DNA of 64,000 bases from Paenirhizobium naphthalenivorans (lineage in GTDB: Bacteria > Pseudomonadota > Alphaproteobacteria > Rhizobiales > Rhizobiaceae). The notes beneath the pieces were generated by a model. That model was not told the DNA's origin. It saw only the letters and a program-made list of their open reading frames with translations, and made no database searches. Positions 42,075 to 49,468 of this stretch are shown one piece after another. The first letter of the stretch is position 1. The number at the start of each line of letters is the position of its first letter. The stretch is taken from positions 162,147 to 226,146 of the forward strand of contig NZ_BJZP01000006.1 in NCBI RefSeq assembly GCF_007992095.1. Reading direction: 5' to 3'. The position numbers were made by a program, and so were the translations under genes.

Positions 42075-42682
42075 GCTATTACGAGCTTGCGACACTCGAC
42101 ACGGTGATCTTCGGTGCCGGCAAGGCATCGTCCGGCATCGAGGCCTGGGTGAACGAGGGCGGGGGCCGTCTCTGCGGCGCTTGGGGCACCGACATCGGCA
42201 CCCTGAACCGCGTCTTCGTGCTGCGCGGTTTCGATACGCTCGACGAGATGATGACGGAACGCGAGCGGGCGCTGCGGAGCGAAAATCCGTTCGGCTGCGT
42301 CGAACACCTGGTATCGCTCAATATGGAAAGCTACCGCGCGCTGGACTTCCTGCCGCCGGTCGGGCCGGGCAGCGACGGCCCGGTCTACGAGTTCCGCACC
42401 TATCGCACCCGGATCAACGGCATCATGCCGACCATGGCGAAATGGGCCGATGCCGTGCCGGGGCGAGAAGCCTATTCGAAGCTGACTGTCGCCATGTACG
42501 GGCTCGACGGTGAACCGAGACTCACGCAGATCTGGCCCTATGCCAGCCTCGCCGCCCGTTCCCAGGCGCGCGCGCAATCCGTCTCTGACGGCAAGTGGCC
42601 ACCGAAGGGTGGACCGGACTGGCTGACGCCGGACATGACCAGCCAGATCGCCCTTCCCCTGCCATTCTCGCCGCTCAAATGA
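42071..42682 (+). CDS. NIPSNAP family protein (two-domain)
   Basis: 203 residues with two related halves. The N-terminal half is MSYYELATLDTVIFGAGKA with GGGRLCGAWGTDIGTLNRVF; the C-terminal half is VYEFRTYRTRINGIMPTMA with RLTQIWPYASLAARSQAR. Both follow the NIPSNAP pattern (Y-E-x-R-x-Y start, then G-x-W or Q-x-W). The gene is translationally coupled to the flavoenzyme gene before it and to the TIM-barrel gene after it (both ATGA overlaps), a strong hint of a shared pathway or complex. Function unknown. Confidence 0.87.
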   Translation: MSYYELATLDTVIFGAGKASSGIEAWVNEGGGRLCGAWGTDIGTLNRVFVLRGFDTLDEMMTERERALRSENPFGCVEHLVSLNMESYRALDFLPPVGPGSDGPVYEFRTYRTRINGIMPTMAKWADAVPGREAYSKLTVAMYGLDGEPRLTQIWPYASLAARSQARAQSVSDGKWPPKGGPDWLTPDMTSQIALPLPFSPLK

Positions 42683-43503
42683 TCATGAACCCGCTATCCC
42701 TTGCTTTCTTGACCACATTCGAGGTCGACCCGGTTTCGGCGGTGAAAATCGCCGCCGAAACCGGTTACCAGATGGTGGGCCTGCGCATCCTGCCGGCCGC
42801 CGCCGCCGGCGAGCCGGACTATCCGCTACTGACGGACGACCGCACGCTCGCCGAGGTGCGGGCCGCGCTCGCCGATACCGGCGTCACGGTCGGTGACGTC
42901 GAGATCATTCGACTGAAGCCGGAAAACGACTGGGAGCTGTTCTCGCGCTTTTGCCAGCGGTGCGAGGCGCTTGGCGCGCGGCATGTGCTGGTGGCCGGCG
43001 ACGATACCGAACGGTCGCGCCTTGTCGACAGCTTCGCTCGTTTCTGTGAACTGGCGAAGCCGCATCGCCTCACCGCCGATCTGGAATTCATGCCGTGGAC
43101 GGCGGTGCCGGACCTTGCCGCCGCCCTTTCGGTGGTGGAGGAGGCGGGCTTCGACAATGGCGGCGTGCTGGTCGATGCCCTGCATTACGACCGCTCCGCC
43201 ACCACGCTCGAACAGATCGCCGCCCTTCCGCCGGCGCGGGTCAACTATGTGCAGTTCTGCGACGGGGCGGTGCCCTATGATTCGAGCGTCGAGGGGTTGA
43301 TTCGTGTCGCGCGCGGGGAGCGGCTGTTTCCCGGCGAGGGCGGTATCGACCTCGTGGGGCTTGCCAGGATCATCCCGCAAGGGGTGACGATCAGCGTCGA
43401 GGTGCCGCATCGGGCATTGGCGCAAAAAATCGACGCGCTCGGCCGGGCCGCCATGGCCCGTGCCGCAACCATGGCAATTCTGCGCGCCGCCGACCGCACC
43501 TGA
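42679..43503 (+). CDS. Sugar phosphate isomerase/epimerase-like TIM-barrel protein (AP endonuclease 2 superfamily)
   Basis: 274 residues. It shows the xylose-isomerase-like barrel order: VSAVKIAAETGYQMVGLRIL, VGDVEIIRLKPENDW, ARHVLVAGDD, LTADLEFMPWTAVPD, NGGVLVDALHYDRS and VNYVQFCDGAVPYD. The acidic and His residues expected to hold a divalent metal (Glu in LEFMPW, Asp/His in VDALHYD, Asp in CDGAVP, Glu in SVEVPH) are present. Members include inosose dehydratases, hydroxypyruvate isomerases and 3-dehydroshikimate dehydratases; the last fits the AroE-like neighbour, but the exact reaction cannot be fixed. It overlaps the NIPSNAP gene by four bases and ends the operon. Confidence 0.85.
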   Translation: MIMNPLSLAFLTTFEVDPVSAVKIAAETGYQMVGLRILPAAAAGEPDYPLLTDDRTLAEVRAALADTGVTVGDVEIIRLKPENDWELFSRFCQRCEALGARHVLVAGDDTERSRLVDSFARFCELAKPHRLTADLEFMPWTAVPDLAAALSVVEEAGFDNGGVLVDALHYDRSATTLEQIAALPPARVNYVQFCDGAVPYDSSVEGLIRVARGERLFPGEGGIDLVGLARIIPQGVTISVEVPHRALAQKIDALGRAAMARAATMAILRAADRT

Positions 43504-43506
43504 GAT

Positions 43507-43543
43507 TTAACACAGGCCGGGACAGGTGCCCGACCTGTGTTAA
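43507..43543. terminator. Bidirectional stem-loop terminator between convergent genes
   Basis: TTAACACAGG and CCTGTGTTAA are perfect 10-base arms; an inner CGGG/CCCG pair extends the stem. It starts 4 bases after the TIM-barrel stop and sits 31 bases before the end of the convergent flavoprotein gene. Confidence 0.65.
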
Positions 43544-43573
43544 GGGTGGTTGACGCCCTATTGAAAACACGGA

Positions 43574-44182
43574 TTACGACGTGCCACGAGGCGCCACCTT
43601 GCCGTGACCATCGGCCAGCCTCATCCGCGGGATACGCGCCGAGCAATTTCTATACGCCTGCTCTACCGTGACCAGAACGGCAGCCTGGGCGGTGGGCCAG
43701 ATACTTCCAAATTCGGCATTCGCGGCGACGATCCGCGCAATGCCATTTATCCGTGCGCGCCGTTGACGTTCAAAGTCGATGAACAACATACCGATATGCG
43801 GGTTGATCAGCATGTTTCCGAGACTGTTGTAGAGCCCGTTTCCTGAGAAATCGGGAAAGACCAGGCGATTTCTATCAAGGACCCGAACCGCGGGAAGCAG
43901 ATTGCCCGAGGCATCCTGTTCCCGGCCCCTAAAGCTGCAATCGCAATGCCCCTCAGGGCTTGCAGTCGCGATAAAGAAGAAAGGCACGGCTTCGATGAAA
44001 CGCGCTAGCGATGTCTGAATAACCGGGCTCATCATGGCGGCAAGACTGTGCTCGTCCCAATCGTACTGGCTTGGAAAGCGCGCGCGCATCCCAAGTTCAC
44101 CGGCGTGTCCCAGTGGATTGTCGGGCACGAATTCTCGCGCGCTCTGCTGCTCTCTACCGTTTTCGGTCACTCCACTGCCCAT
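43574..44182 (-). CDS. Pyridoxamine 5'-phosphate oxidase-family (FMN-binding split-barrel) protein
   Basis: 202 residues. The core resembles PNPOx-like flavoproteins: FFFIATASPEGHCDCSFRG (strand pair with the S/A-x-P-x-G turn), LVFPDFSGNGLYNSLGNML and NPHIGMLFIDFERQRRARI. ATG 44182 was chosen; the longer frame to 44308 overlaps the divergent tetR gene. Members use FMN or F420-like cofactors in redox or in detoxifying small molecules. It is divergently transcribed from the TetR gene over 67 bases with a palindromic operator, the classic repressor-target pair. Confidence 0.88.
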   Translation of the reverse strand: MGSGVTENGREQQSAREFVPDNPLGHAGELGMRARFPSQYDWDEHSLAAMMSPVIQTSLARFIEAVPFFFIATASPEGHCDCSFRGREQDASGNLLPAVRVLDRNRLVFPDFSGNGLYNSLGNMLINPHIGMLFIDFERQRRARINGIARIVAANAEFGSIWPTAQAAVLVTVEQAYRNCSARIPRMRLADGHGKVAPRGTS

Positions 44183-44220
44183 CCTGCTTGCCAGACGAAA
44201 TTTCGCGCAATATAAAACGA

Positions 44221-44236
44221 ACAAACGATCGGTTGT
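44221..44236. promoter_or_regulatory. Palindromic TetR operator between the PNPOx-like and tetR genes
   Basis: ACAAACGATCGGTTGT is palindromic at 14 of 16 positions (ACAA-n-CGATCG-n-TTGT), 13 bases from the tetR start codon and 38 bases from the PNPOx-like start. Confidence 0.6.
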
Positions 44237-44249
44237 AAATGGAGGCAAC

Positions 44250-44966
44250 GTGACGAAGACATCCAAAGCCGAAATCGTCACCGCGGCGCGCGATCTGATG
44301 CGTGACAAAGGCTATGCCGGCACATCCATGAAGGATGTGGCGGAACGGGTCGGACTACTCAAAGGCAGTCTTTACAGCCACTTCCCCAGCAAGGAGTCTT
44401 TGGTCCCCGAGGTGCTGAACCTGACGTTCAACGAACTCTTTGGGGAGATAGAGCCCAGCGGGAATTGGCGGGACGATTATGAAATCGCTCTTGACCGCTT
44501 GACGACCATGCTGACGCGACATCGGCGCTGTATCGGTCTCCATCTGGCCTATGGTCTGGAAGATACATCGCCGCAACTCCAAGACGCTGTGGCCGGATTC
44601 TTTCTCGACATTCGCGAGGCCTTTCGGGAACTACTCATGCAGGGCCTGGATTTAGGACTTGCCGAGCCCCTGGCGCTTGACACGATGACGGCGGTTGAAG
44701 GGGCAACGCTGTGGTTAGCCCTATATGGCAATTCCGGCCCCATTGAGGGGGCTAAAGCAGCGCTGCTTGCACGTGCCGATAGTCTGGCGGCCGAAGACCC
44801 CGACGAGAAAGTCTGCAAGCTGCTGGACCAGATGACGGGCGACTGGCGCCGCGCCAGCCTTGCCGAAAAGCGGCTCGCCGCGCGTGTCATCAAAGCCGAA
44901 GATGACTTGCTGATGGCGCAAGCCAAATTCGACGCCTATGCGGAAGCCGAGAGCTGCTTTCGATAA
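44250..44966 (+). CDS. TetR/AcrR family transcriptional regulator
   Basis: 238 residues from GTG 44250, which has GGAGG 4 bases upstream. HTH: KAEIVTAARDLMRDKGYAG, TSMKDVAERVGLLKGSLYSH, FPSKESLV (residues 5-50). The rest is an all-helical ligand domain (TetR_C-like) of normal to slightly long size. It probably represses the divergent PNPOx-like gene and itself through the palindrome at 44221-44236. Confidence 0.9.
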   Translation: MTKTSKAEIVTAARDLMRDKGYAGTSMKDVAERVGLLKGSLYSHFPSKESLVPEVLNLTFNELFGEIEPSGNWRDDYEIALDRLTTMLTRHRRCIGLHLAYGLEDTSPQLQDAVAGFFLDIREAFRELLMQGLDLGLAEPLALDTMTAVEGATLWLALYGNSGPIEGAKAALLARADSLAAEDPDEKVCKLLDQMTGDWRRASLAEKRLAARVIKAEDDLLMAQAKFDAYAEAESCFR

Positions 44967-45609
44967 GCCTGTGAACTGTGTTGCGCAGGCCGCGTCTTGA
45001 TCGAGATAACCCCCTTTGGCATTTTTCACGCAACGCCTTTGATCTCCGGACGGCCAAGTTCGGTGATCCGCTTAAGAACGTAGATGCCGATCTTCGCTTC
45101 TGTTTTCTGGGAGCCATCTAGACATGCCGTCTTGCCTGCCACAGCTCCGAGAGCTTTCCTCTCCCAAGCGGCTTCCTCCCTGTCATCGCAGGCTTGAAGC
45201 TCCTCTCCACTATCCAATGATAGCGGCGCCGAAGGGGAGGGCTTGACGCTCACAACATATTCCCGTGAAAGTTGCCCGTGTGAGACCGACCTTCAAGTCA
45301 TGGTCTCAGGTTGGTCAAGCGAGAGAAACCCGCGAGGTATTTACGACCTTGGCGAGCCATAGGATTTTGCCATATTGCAATTCACGAGGCTGGAGCCAGC
45401 AGGCCTTTATGCAATCCTGAATTGTGATGCGCTGACGTTGCCACGGGCAGCCAGCGGATCCGCAACCACTTGCCGAACATGAGGAAAGGCCAGACGACGT
45501 TGGCGATAACGTCGTCTGGCAATCGGCGGCGGCAGTGCATTGGATCAAGGGAGCGACATCCCTCGTCTTCCAAGGGTACCTCTCGACAATCCGTTAGGTT
45601 GACTGACGC
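44967..45609. other. 643-base gap, no confident gene; possible decayed coding sequence
   Basis: The stretch lies between the tetR stop and the tctA stop. A minus-strand frame at 45026-45253 (75 codons, GTG start) ends ...KTEAKIGIYVLKRITELG, which has protein-like composition but no family I recognise. A second minus-strand frame near 45382-45573 contains NVVWPFLMFGKWLRIRWLP. Neither has a convincing ribosome site. A hairpin is at 45489-45518. No transposase motif or inverted terminal repeats were seen. Confidence 0.35.
45489..45518 (-). terminator. Stem-loop downstream of tctA
   Basis: Perfect 12-base arms CCAGACGACGTT / AACGTCGTCTGG with a 6-base loop; on the minus strand it is followed by CCTTTCC. 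It lies 92 bases beyond the tctA stop and is a candidate terminator of the tctCBA operon. Confidence 0.45.
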
Positions 45610-47160
45610 TCAATCGCCTGCGGCGATTTCGTCCGCGACCACGTTTCGGGGCATCGCCGGTTTGCGGAAAAACCGGCTAACGGCGATCGGCAGCAGGAAG
45701 CCAGCGATTGCAAGAGCCCACAAGGCGATCGAAAGCGGTGAAGCGAACAATGTTGACCATTCACCGTCTGAAATCGTCATCGCGCGGCGTAGGTTCACCT
45801 CCATCTGGTTGCCGAGAAGCACGCCCATGATGACCGGCACCAGCGGAACATTGAGCTTGCGCAAAACCCAGCCGAGCACGCCGAAGATGATCATCACGAG
45901 AAGATCGAAGGTCGAGCCGGAAATTCCATAGATGCCAACGAAGGAGATCATCGCAACGGCCGGCATCAGATATTTGGTCGGGATCAGCAACACACGGACG
46001 AACAGGCCAACCATCGGAATGTTGAGCAGCAGCAGCATGATATTGCTGATGAAAAGCGCGGCGATCAGGCCCCAGACCACATCGGGATTGTTGGTGAAAA
46101 GCAAGGGGCCGGGCGTGATGTTGAGCGCCAGCAGCATGGCCAGCAACACGGCCGTGGTTCCAGACCCAGGCACGCCGAGCGCCAGCATGGGAACCAGAGC
46201 GCCACCGGCGGCGGCGTTGTTTCCAGCCTCCGGCGCAGCCACGCCACGGGGATCGCCGGCGCCGAAAGTCTTGTCCTTGTCGTTGATGGTCTTTTCCAAG
46301 CCATAAGCAAAGAACGAGCCGAGAGAAGCGCCGGCGCCGGGCAGAACACCGGCCAGAAAGCCGACGACCGTGCTGCGAACGATCGGCCAGGCCGTTAGTC
46401 GCAAGACGGACAGCGATGGCAGCAGCGGACCGAAATCGACCTTGGATTTGTGATGCTCTGGAAGATCGTCCTTGCCGCGGTTCTCGATGAAGATGAACAC
46501 TTCCGACAAGGCGAACAGGCCGACGATCGCCACCAGGAAATCGATTCCATCATAAAGATGAACTTCACCAAATGTCAGGCGCGGCACGCCGGTCTGTCCG
46601 TCGACGCCGATCATGGCGATGCCGAGACCAAGGGCCGCGGCAAAGGCCGCCTTGGCCTGATTGCGGCTTGCTATTCCACCCAGTGTGGCGAAGGCGAGAA
46701 CATAGAGTGCGAAATACTCGGCCGGGCCGAAAAGAAGCGCCATCTTGACCAGTTGCGGCGCCAGAATGGCAAGTCCCCAGGTGGCGGCAAACGAACCGAC
46801 GAAGGACGCGATGCCGGAAATGGTCAGGGCGACGCCGGCCTGGCCCTTCAGCGCCATCGGGTAACCGTCCAGGGTGGTCATCACCGCCGGTTCGTCGCCC
46901 GGAATATTCAGCAGGATCGAGGAGATGCGGCCCCCATACATCGCACCATAGTAGACGCTGGTCAGCAGGATGAGGGCAGGGGTGGCAGGAAGCCCGAGTG
47001 TGAAAGCGAGCGGGATCAGGATCGCAACGCCGTTGGACGGGCCCAGTCCAGGAAGGGCGCCAATGATGGTGCCGAGAAAGCAGCCAATCAGCGCAAGGGC
47101 CAGGTTCTGCCAGGTGAGCGCGACGGCAAAACCGTCGGCGAGGGATGAAAGCGTGTCCAT
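45610..47160 (-). CDS. tctA: Tripartite tricarboxylate transporter large permease TctA
   Basis: 516 residues with about 11-12 membrane helices. The two TctA family signatures are visible: FLGTIIGALPGLGPSNGVAI near the N-terminus, and a second GVLPGAGASLGSFFAYGLEK around residue 330. ATG 47160 begins MDTLSSLADGFAVALTWQN; the open frame continuing to 47430 overlaps the tctB gene and is not used. It works with TctB and the periplasmic TctC to import citrate-like or other carboxylates by ion symport. Confidence 0.94.
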   Translation of the reverse strand: MDTLSSLADGFAVALTWQNLALALIGCFLGTIIGALPGLGPSNGVAILIPLAFTLGLPATPALILLTSVYYGAMYGGRISSILLNIPGDEPAVMTTLDGYPMALKGQAGVALTISGIASFVGSFAATWGLAILAPQLVKMALLFGPAEYFALYVLAFATLGGIASRNQAKAAFAAALGLGIAMIGVDGQTGVPRLTFGEVHLYDGIDFLVAIVGLFALSEVFIFIENRGKDDLPEHHKSKVDFGPLLPSLSVLRLTAWPIVRSTVVGFLAGVLPGAGASLGSFFAYGLEKTINDKDKTFGAGDPRGVAAPEAGNNAAAGGALVPMLALGVPGSGTTAVLLAMLLALNITPGPLLFTNNPDVVWGLIAALFISNIMLLLLNIPMVGLFVRVLLIPTKYLMPAVAMISFVGIYGISGSTFDLLVMIIFGVLGWVLRKLNVPLVPVIMGVLLGNQMEVNLRRAMTISDGEWSTLFASPLSIALWALAIAGFLLPIAVSRFFRKPAMPRNVVADEIAAGD

Positions 47161-47183
47161 ATCTCTGTTCCTTGCCTTTTGCC

Positions 47184-47630
47184 TTAGAAACCCAGCGGGC
47201 CTTTGGCCAGCGTGAGGCCGAGGGCGAGATGAAAGACGGCATATATGCCGATCGAGATCGAAATCCCGGCGAACCCGGACTGAACAGGTGTCGCCCCGAG
47301 CCGCCAGGCGATGAAGGCGCTGGCAAGCACGGTGGAGATCACGAATCCGGCGCTGGGCAGCAGATAGGTATAGGCGACGAGCACCGCGATGGTGACGATC
47401 ACTTCGAGCAGGCGACCGAACCGCGGCCATTCGGGCTCCGCGTCCGGCATCAGGAAGATCACCACGCTTGCAATCGCCAGCACCGTGCCAATGATGATCG
47501 GAAATGTCTTCGGGCCGACAGGATCGCTCATGAAGCTCTCCTCAATCAGCGTTGCCTGCCAGATGTAGAAGATTGCCAGGAGGGCGCTGATCGCGCCAAG
47601 TACACGATCGCTCACGTTGAGTCCTCTCAT
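47184..47630 (-). CDS. tctB: Tripartite tricarboxylate transporter small permease TctB
   Basis: 148 residues with four hydrophobic segments: VLGAISALLAIFYIWQATL at the N-terminus, then TFPIIIGTVLAIASVVIFLM, LLEVIVTIAVLVAYTYLLP and the C-terminal pair. The length and the F-P-x-x-x-G motif are typical of TctB. It lies between tctC and tctA in the usual C-B-A order, 23 bases before tctA. Confidence 0.9.
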   Translation of the reverse strand: MRGLNVSDRVLGAISALLAIFYIWQATLIEESFMSDPVGPKTFPIIIGTVLAIASVVIFLMPDAEPEWPRFGRLLEVIVTIAVLVAYTYLLPSAGFVISTVLASAFIAWRLGATPVQSGFAGISISIGIYAVFHLALGLTLAKGPLGF

Positions 47631-47648
47631 AGAAATTGGGGAAACATA

Positions 47649-47684
47649 CGTGCCGGCACGCGCAAGAGACGGTTTGCCGGCACG
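47649..47684 (-). terminator. Intercistronic stem-loop 3' of tctC
   Basis: Perfect 10-base arms CGTGCCGGCA / TGCCGGCACG with a 16-base loop, 9 bases after the tctC stop. It is the same arrangement as after the other binding-protein genes in the window. Confidence 0.55.
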
Positions 47685-47693
47685 CTGTTGCGA

Positions 47694-48677
47694 TTATTTC
47701 ACCAGACCGATTTCGCGGGAAATAGTCTGGATCTCCGTGATCGATTCCTTGACGAAGGCATCGAAATCGGGACCGCGCTTGTCCAGCGGTGCCAGACCGC
47801 TCTGTTCCATGATCTGCTTCCACTCGGGCGATTCATAGACCTTGCCGACCGCATCGACCCAGTAGTTGTAAGCTTCGTCGTTCATGCCGCCGGGGGCATA
47901 GAAGCCACGCCAGTTGGCGCCGATGGCATCGATGCCCTGTTCGCGCGCCGTCGGGAACTGGGCAAAATCACCGCTCATGCGCTCGGGCGCCAACACAGCG
48001 ATCACCTTGATGTCGCCGGAATCGACGAAACCCTTGGCTTCAGAGGCATCGCCGGTAAAGGCCTGCACCGAACCGGCAAGAAGCTGCGTCACGGCTTCAC
48101 CGCCGCCATCGAAAGCCACATATTTGATCTTGCGGACGTCCTCGACGCCGGCCTTCTTGGCCGCGATCAGGACTTTCAGGTGATCCCAGCCACCAACGGC
48201 TGAACCGCCGGCGATGGAAACGCTTTTCGGATCGGCCTTGATCTTTTCCATCAGCTCGGGAAGCGTGTTGATGGGCGAGCCCTTGGCTACCGCGATAATA
48301 CCGTAGTCGGCGCCGATGCTCGCGATCCAGCGGACCTGATCCGCCGTATTGCCGGGATAGGCGCCTTGGGCGAGACGGGTAGAGGTCGAGGAAGACGCGG
48401 CGACGATCAGATCGTTACTGTCGTTGCGCTTGGCGACCACTTCGCTATAGGCCACGCCGCCGCCGCCGCCGGCAAGGTTGGTGACCTGCATCGTTCCCTT
48501 GATGAGCTTGAGATCCTGAAGGACCTTGCCAACCTGGCGGCAGGTGAAGTCCCAGCCGCCACCAGCAGCCGCAGGCGCGATACATTCGGTCGCCTCGGGC
48601 TCGAAAGCGAAGGCATTGGCGGTGAGCGCGAGTGTTGTCGCAGCCGTCAGCACGGCGCGAGAGAACCAGTTTTTCAT
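47694..48677 (-). CDS. tctC: Tripartite tricarboxylate transporter substrate-binding protein TctC
   Basis: 327 residues. Sec signal: MKNWFSRAVLTAATTLALTA with ANAFA cleavage near residue 24. The mature protein has the TctC/BugD pattern: ECIAPAAAGGGWDFTCRQVG at the start, VTNLAGGGGGVAYSEVV, and SIAGGSAVGGWDHL later. It is the first gene of the tctCBA operon. It is divergent from the TctD response regulator over 110 bases. The ligand is a di- or tricarboxylate by family; the exact one is unknown. Confidence 0.94.
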   Translation of the reverse strand: MKNWFSRAVLTAATTLALTANAFAFEPEATECIAPAAAGGGWDFTCRQVGKVLQDLKLIKGTMQVTNLAGGGGGVAYSEVVAKRNDSNDLIVAASSSTSTRLAQGAYPGNTADQVRWIASIGADYGIIAVAKGSPINTLPELMEKIKADPKSVSIAGGSAVGGWDHLKVLIAAKKAGVEDVRKIKYVAFDGGGEAVTQLLAGSVQAFTGDASEAKGFVDSGDIKVIAVLAPERMSGDFAQFPTAREQGIDAIGANWRGFYAPGGMNDEAYNYWVDAVGKVYESPEWKQIMEQSGLAPLDKRGPDFDAFVKESITEIQTISREIGLVK

Positions 48678-48748
48678 GAGATTTCCTCCATGGATTCAAA
48701 AATTGCGCAAGCCTCCACTGACGCAATTCGCTATAGCTACCCAATGAA

Positions 48749-48766
48749 ACTGTCATTTCACTGTCA
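48749..48766 (+). promoter_or_regulatory. Direct repeat in the tctC/tctD divergent promoter region
   Basis: ACTGTCA occurs at 48749-48755 and again at 48760-48766, an 11-base period, as expected for OmpR/TctD-type regulators that bind tandem sites on one face of the helix. It lies 22 bases before the tctD start. Confidence 0.45.
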
Positions 48767-48787
48767 GCACGGAGACCGCGAACGGGG

Positions 48788-49468
48788 ATGCGCTTTTTGT
48801 TGGTTGAGGATACCCAGGATGTCGCCGAGGCGATCCGGGACCGGTTCGTACGCGGCGGCCATGTGATCGACATCGTCGGGCATGTGGCGGACGCGGAACA
48901 GCTGAGCGCGTTCAATATGTACGACCTTGTGATTCTCGATGTGAATCTGCCCGACGGTTCCGGCTTCGATCTGCTGAAACGCCTGCGCCTTGCCAAAAAC
49001 ACCGTTCCTGTCCTGGTGTTGACGGCACGGCTTGCCGTCGACGACAAGATCAGCGCGCTCGACATTGGCGCCGATGACTATATGGTCAAACCCTTCGATC
49101 TCGGCGAGCTCGAGGCCCGGGTGCGCGCCATTATCAGGCGCCGCGCAGGGGGGAACCAGTCGTTCCTGGAAGCCGGCAATCTGACATTCGACATGGTGGA
49201 ACGTCGGACCCTGGTGGCCGGCGAAGAGCGCGAGCTTACCCGTCGCGAGCAGATGCTGCTGGAGATATTCCTCACCAACAGCGGCCGCGTGCTGGAAAAG
49301 GAAGACCTGCTTGTGCGGCTCTTCGGTCTGAACGGCGACAGCAATCCCAACGCGGTCGAGGTCTATGTCGGCCGGCTGAGGCGCAAGATCGAAGGGTCGG
49401 ATCTGGACATACGCACCCTGCGCGGCCTCGGCTACCAGGCGCGGCTGACGGTCCGGCCGGACTCATGA
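48788..49468 (+). CDS. tctD: Two-component response regulator, OmpR family (TctD-like)
   Basis: 226 residues. Receiver domain: acidic pocket at residues 7-8 (VED), phospho-acceptor D51 in LVILDVNLPDGSG, and the conserved Lys in DDYMVKPFD near residue 100. The C-terminal winged HTH follows, with ELTRREQMLLEIFLTNSGRV and NAVEVYVGRLRRKIEG. Adjacent to tctCBA and to a TctE-type kinase, so it probably activates tctCBA. Its stop overlaps the kinase start. Confidence 0.93.
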   Translation: MRFLLVEDTQDVAEAIRDRFVRGGHVIDIVGHVADAEQLSAFNMYDLVILDVNLPDGSGFDLLKRLRLAKNTVPVLVLTARLAVDDKISALDIGADDYMVKPFDLGELEARVRAIIRRRAGGNQSFLEAGNLTFDMVERRTLVAGEERELTRREQMLLEIFLTNSGRVLEKEDLLVRLFGLNGDSNPNAVEVYVGRLRRKIEGSDLDIRTLRGLGYQARLTVRPDS

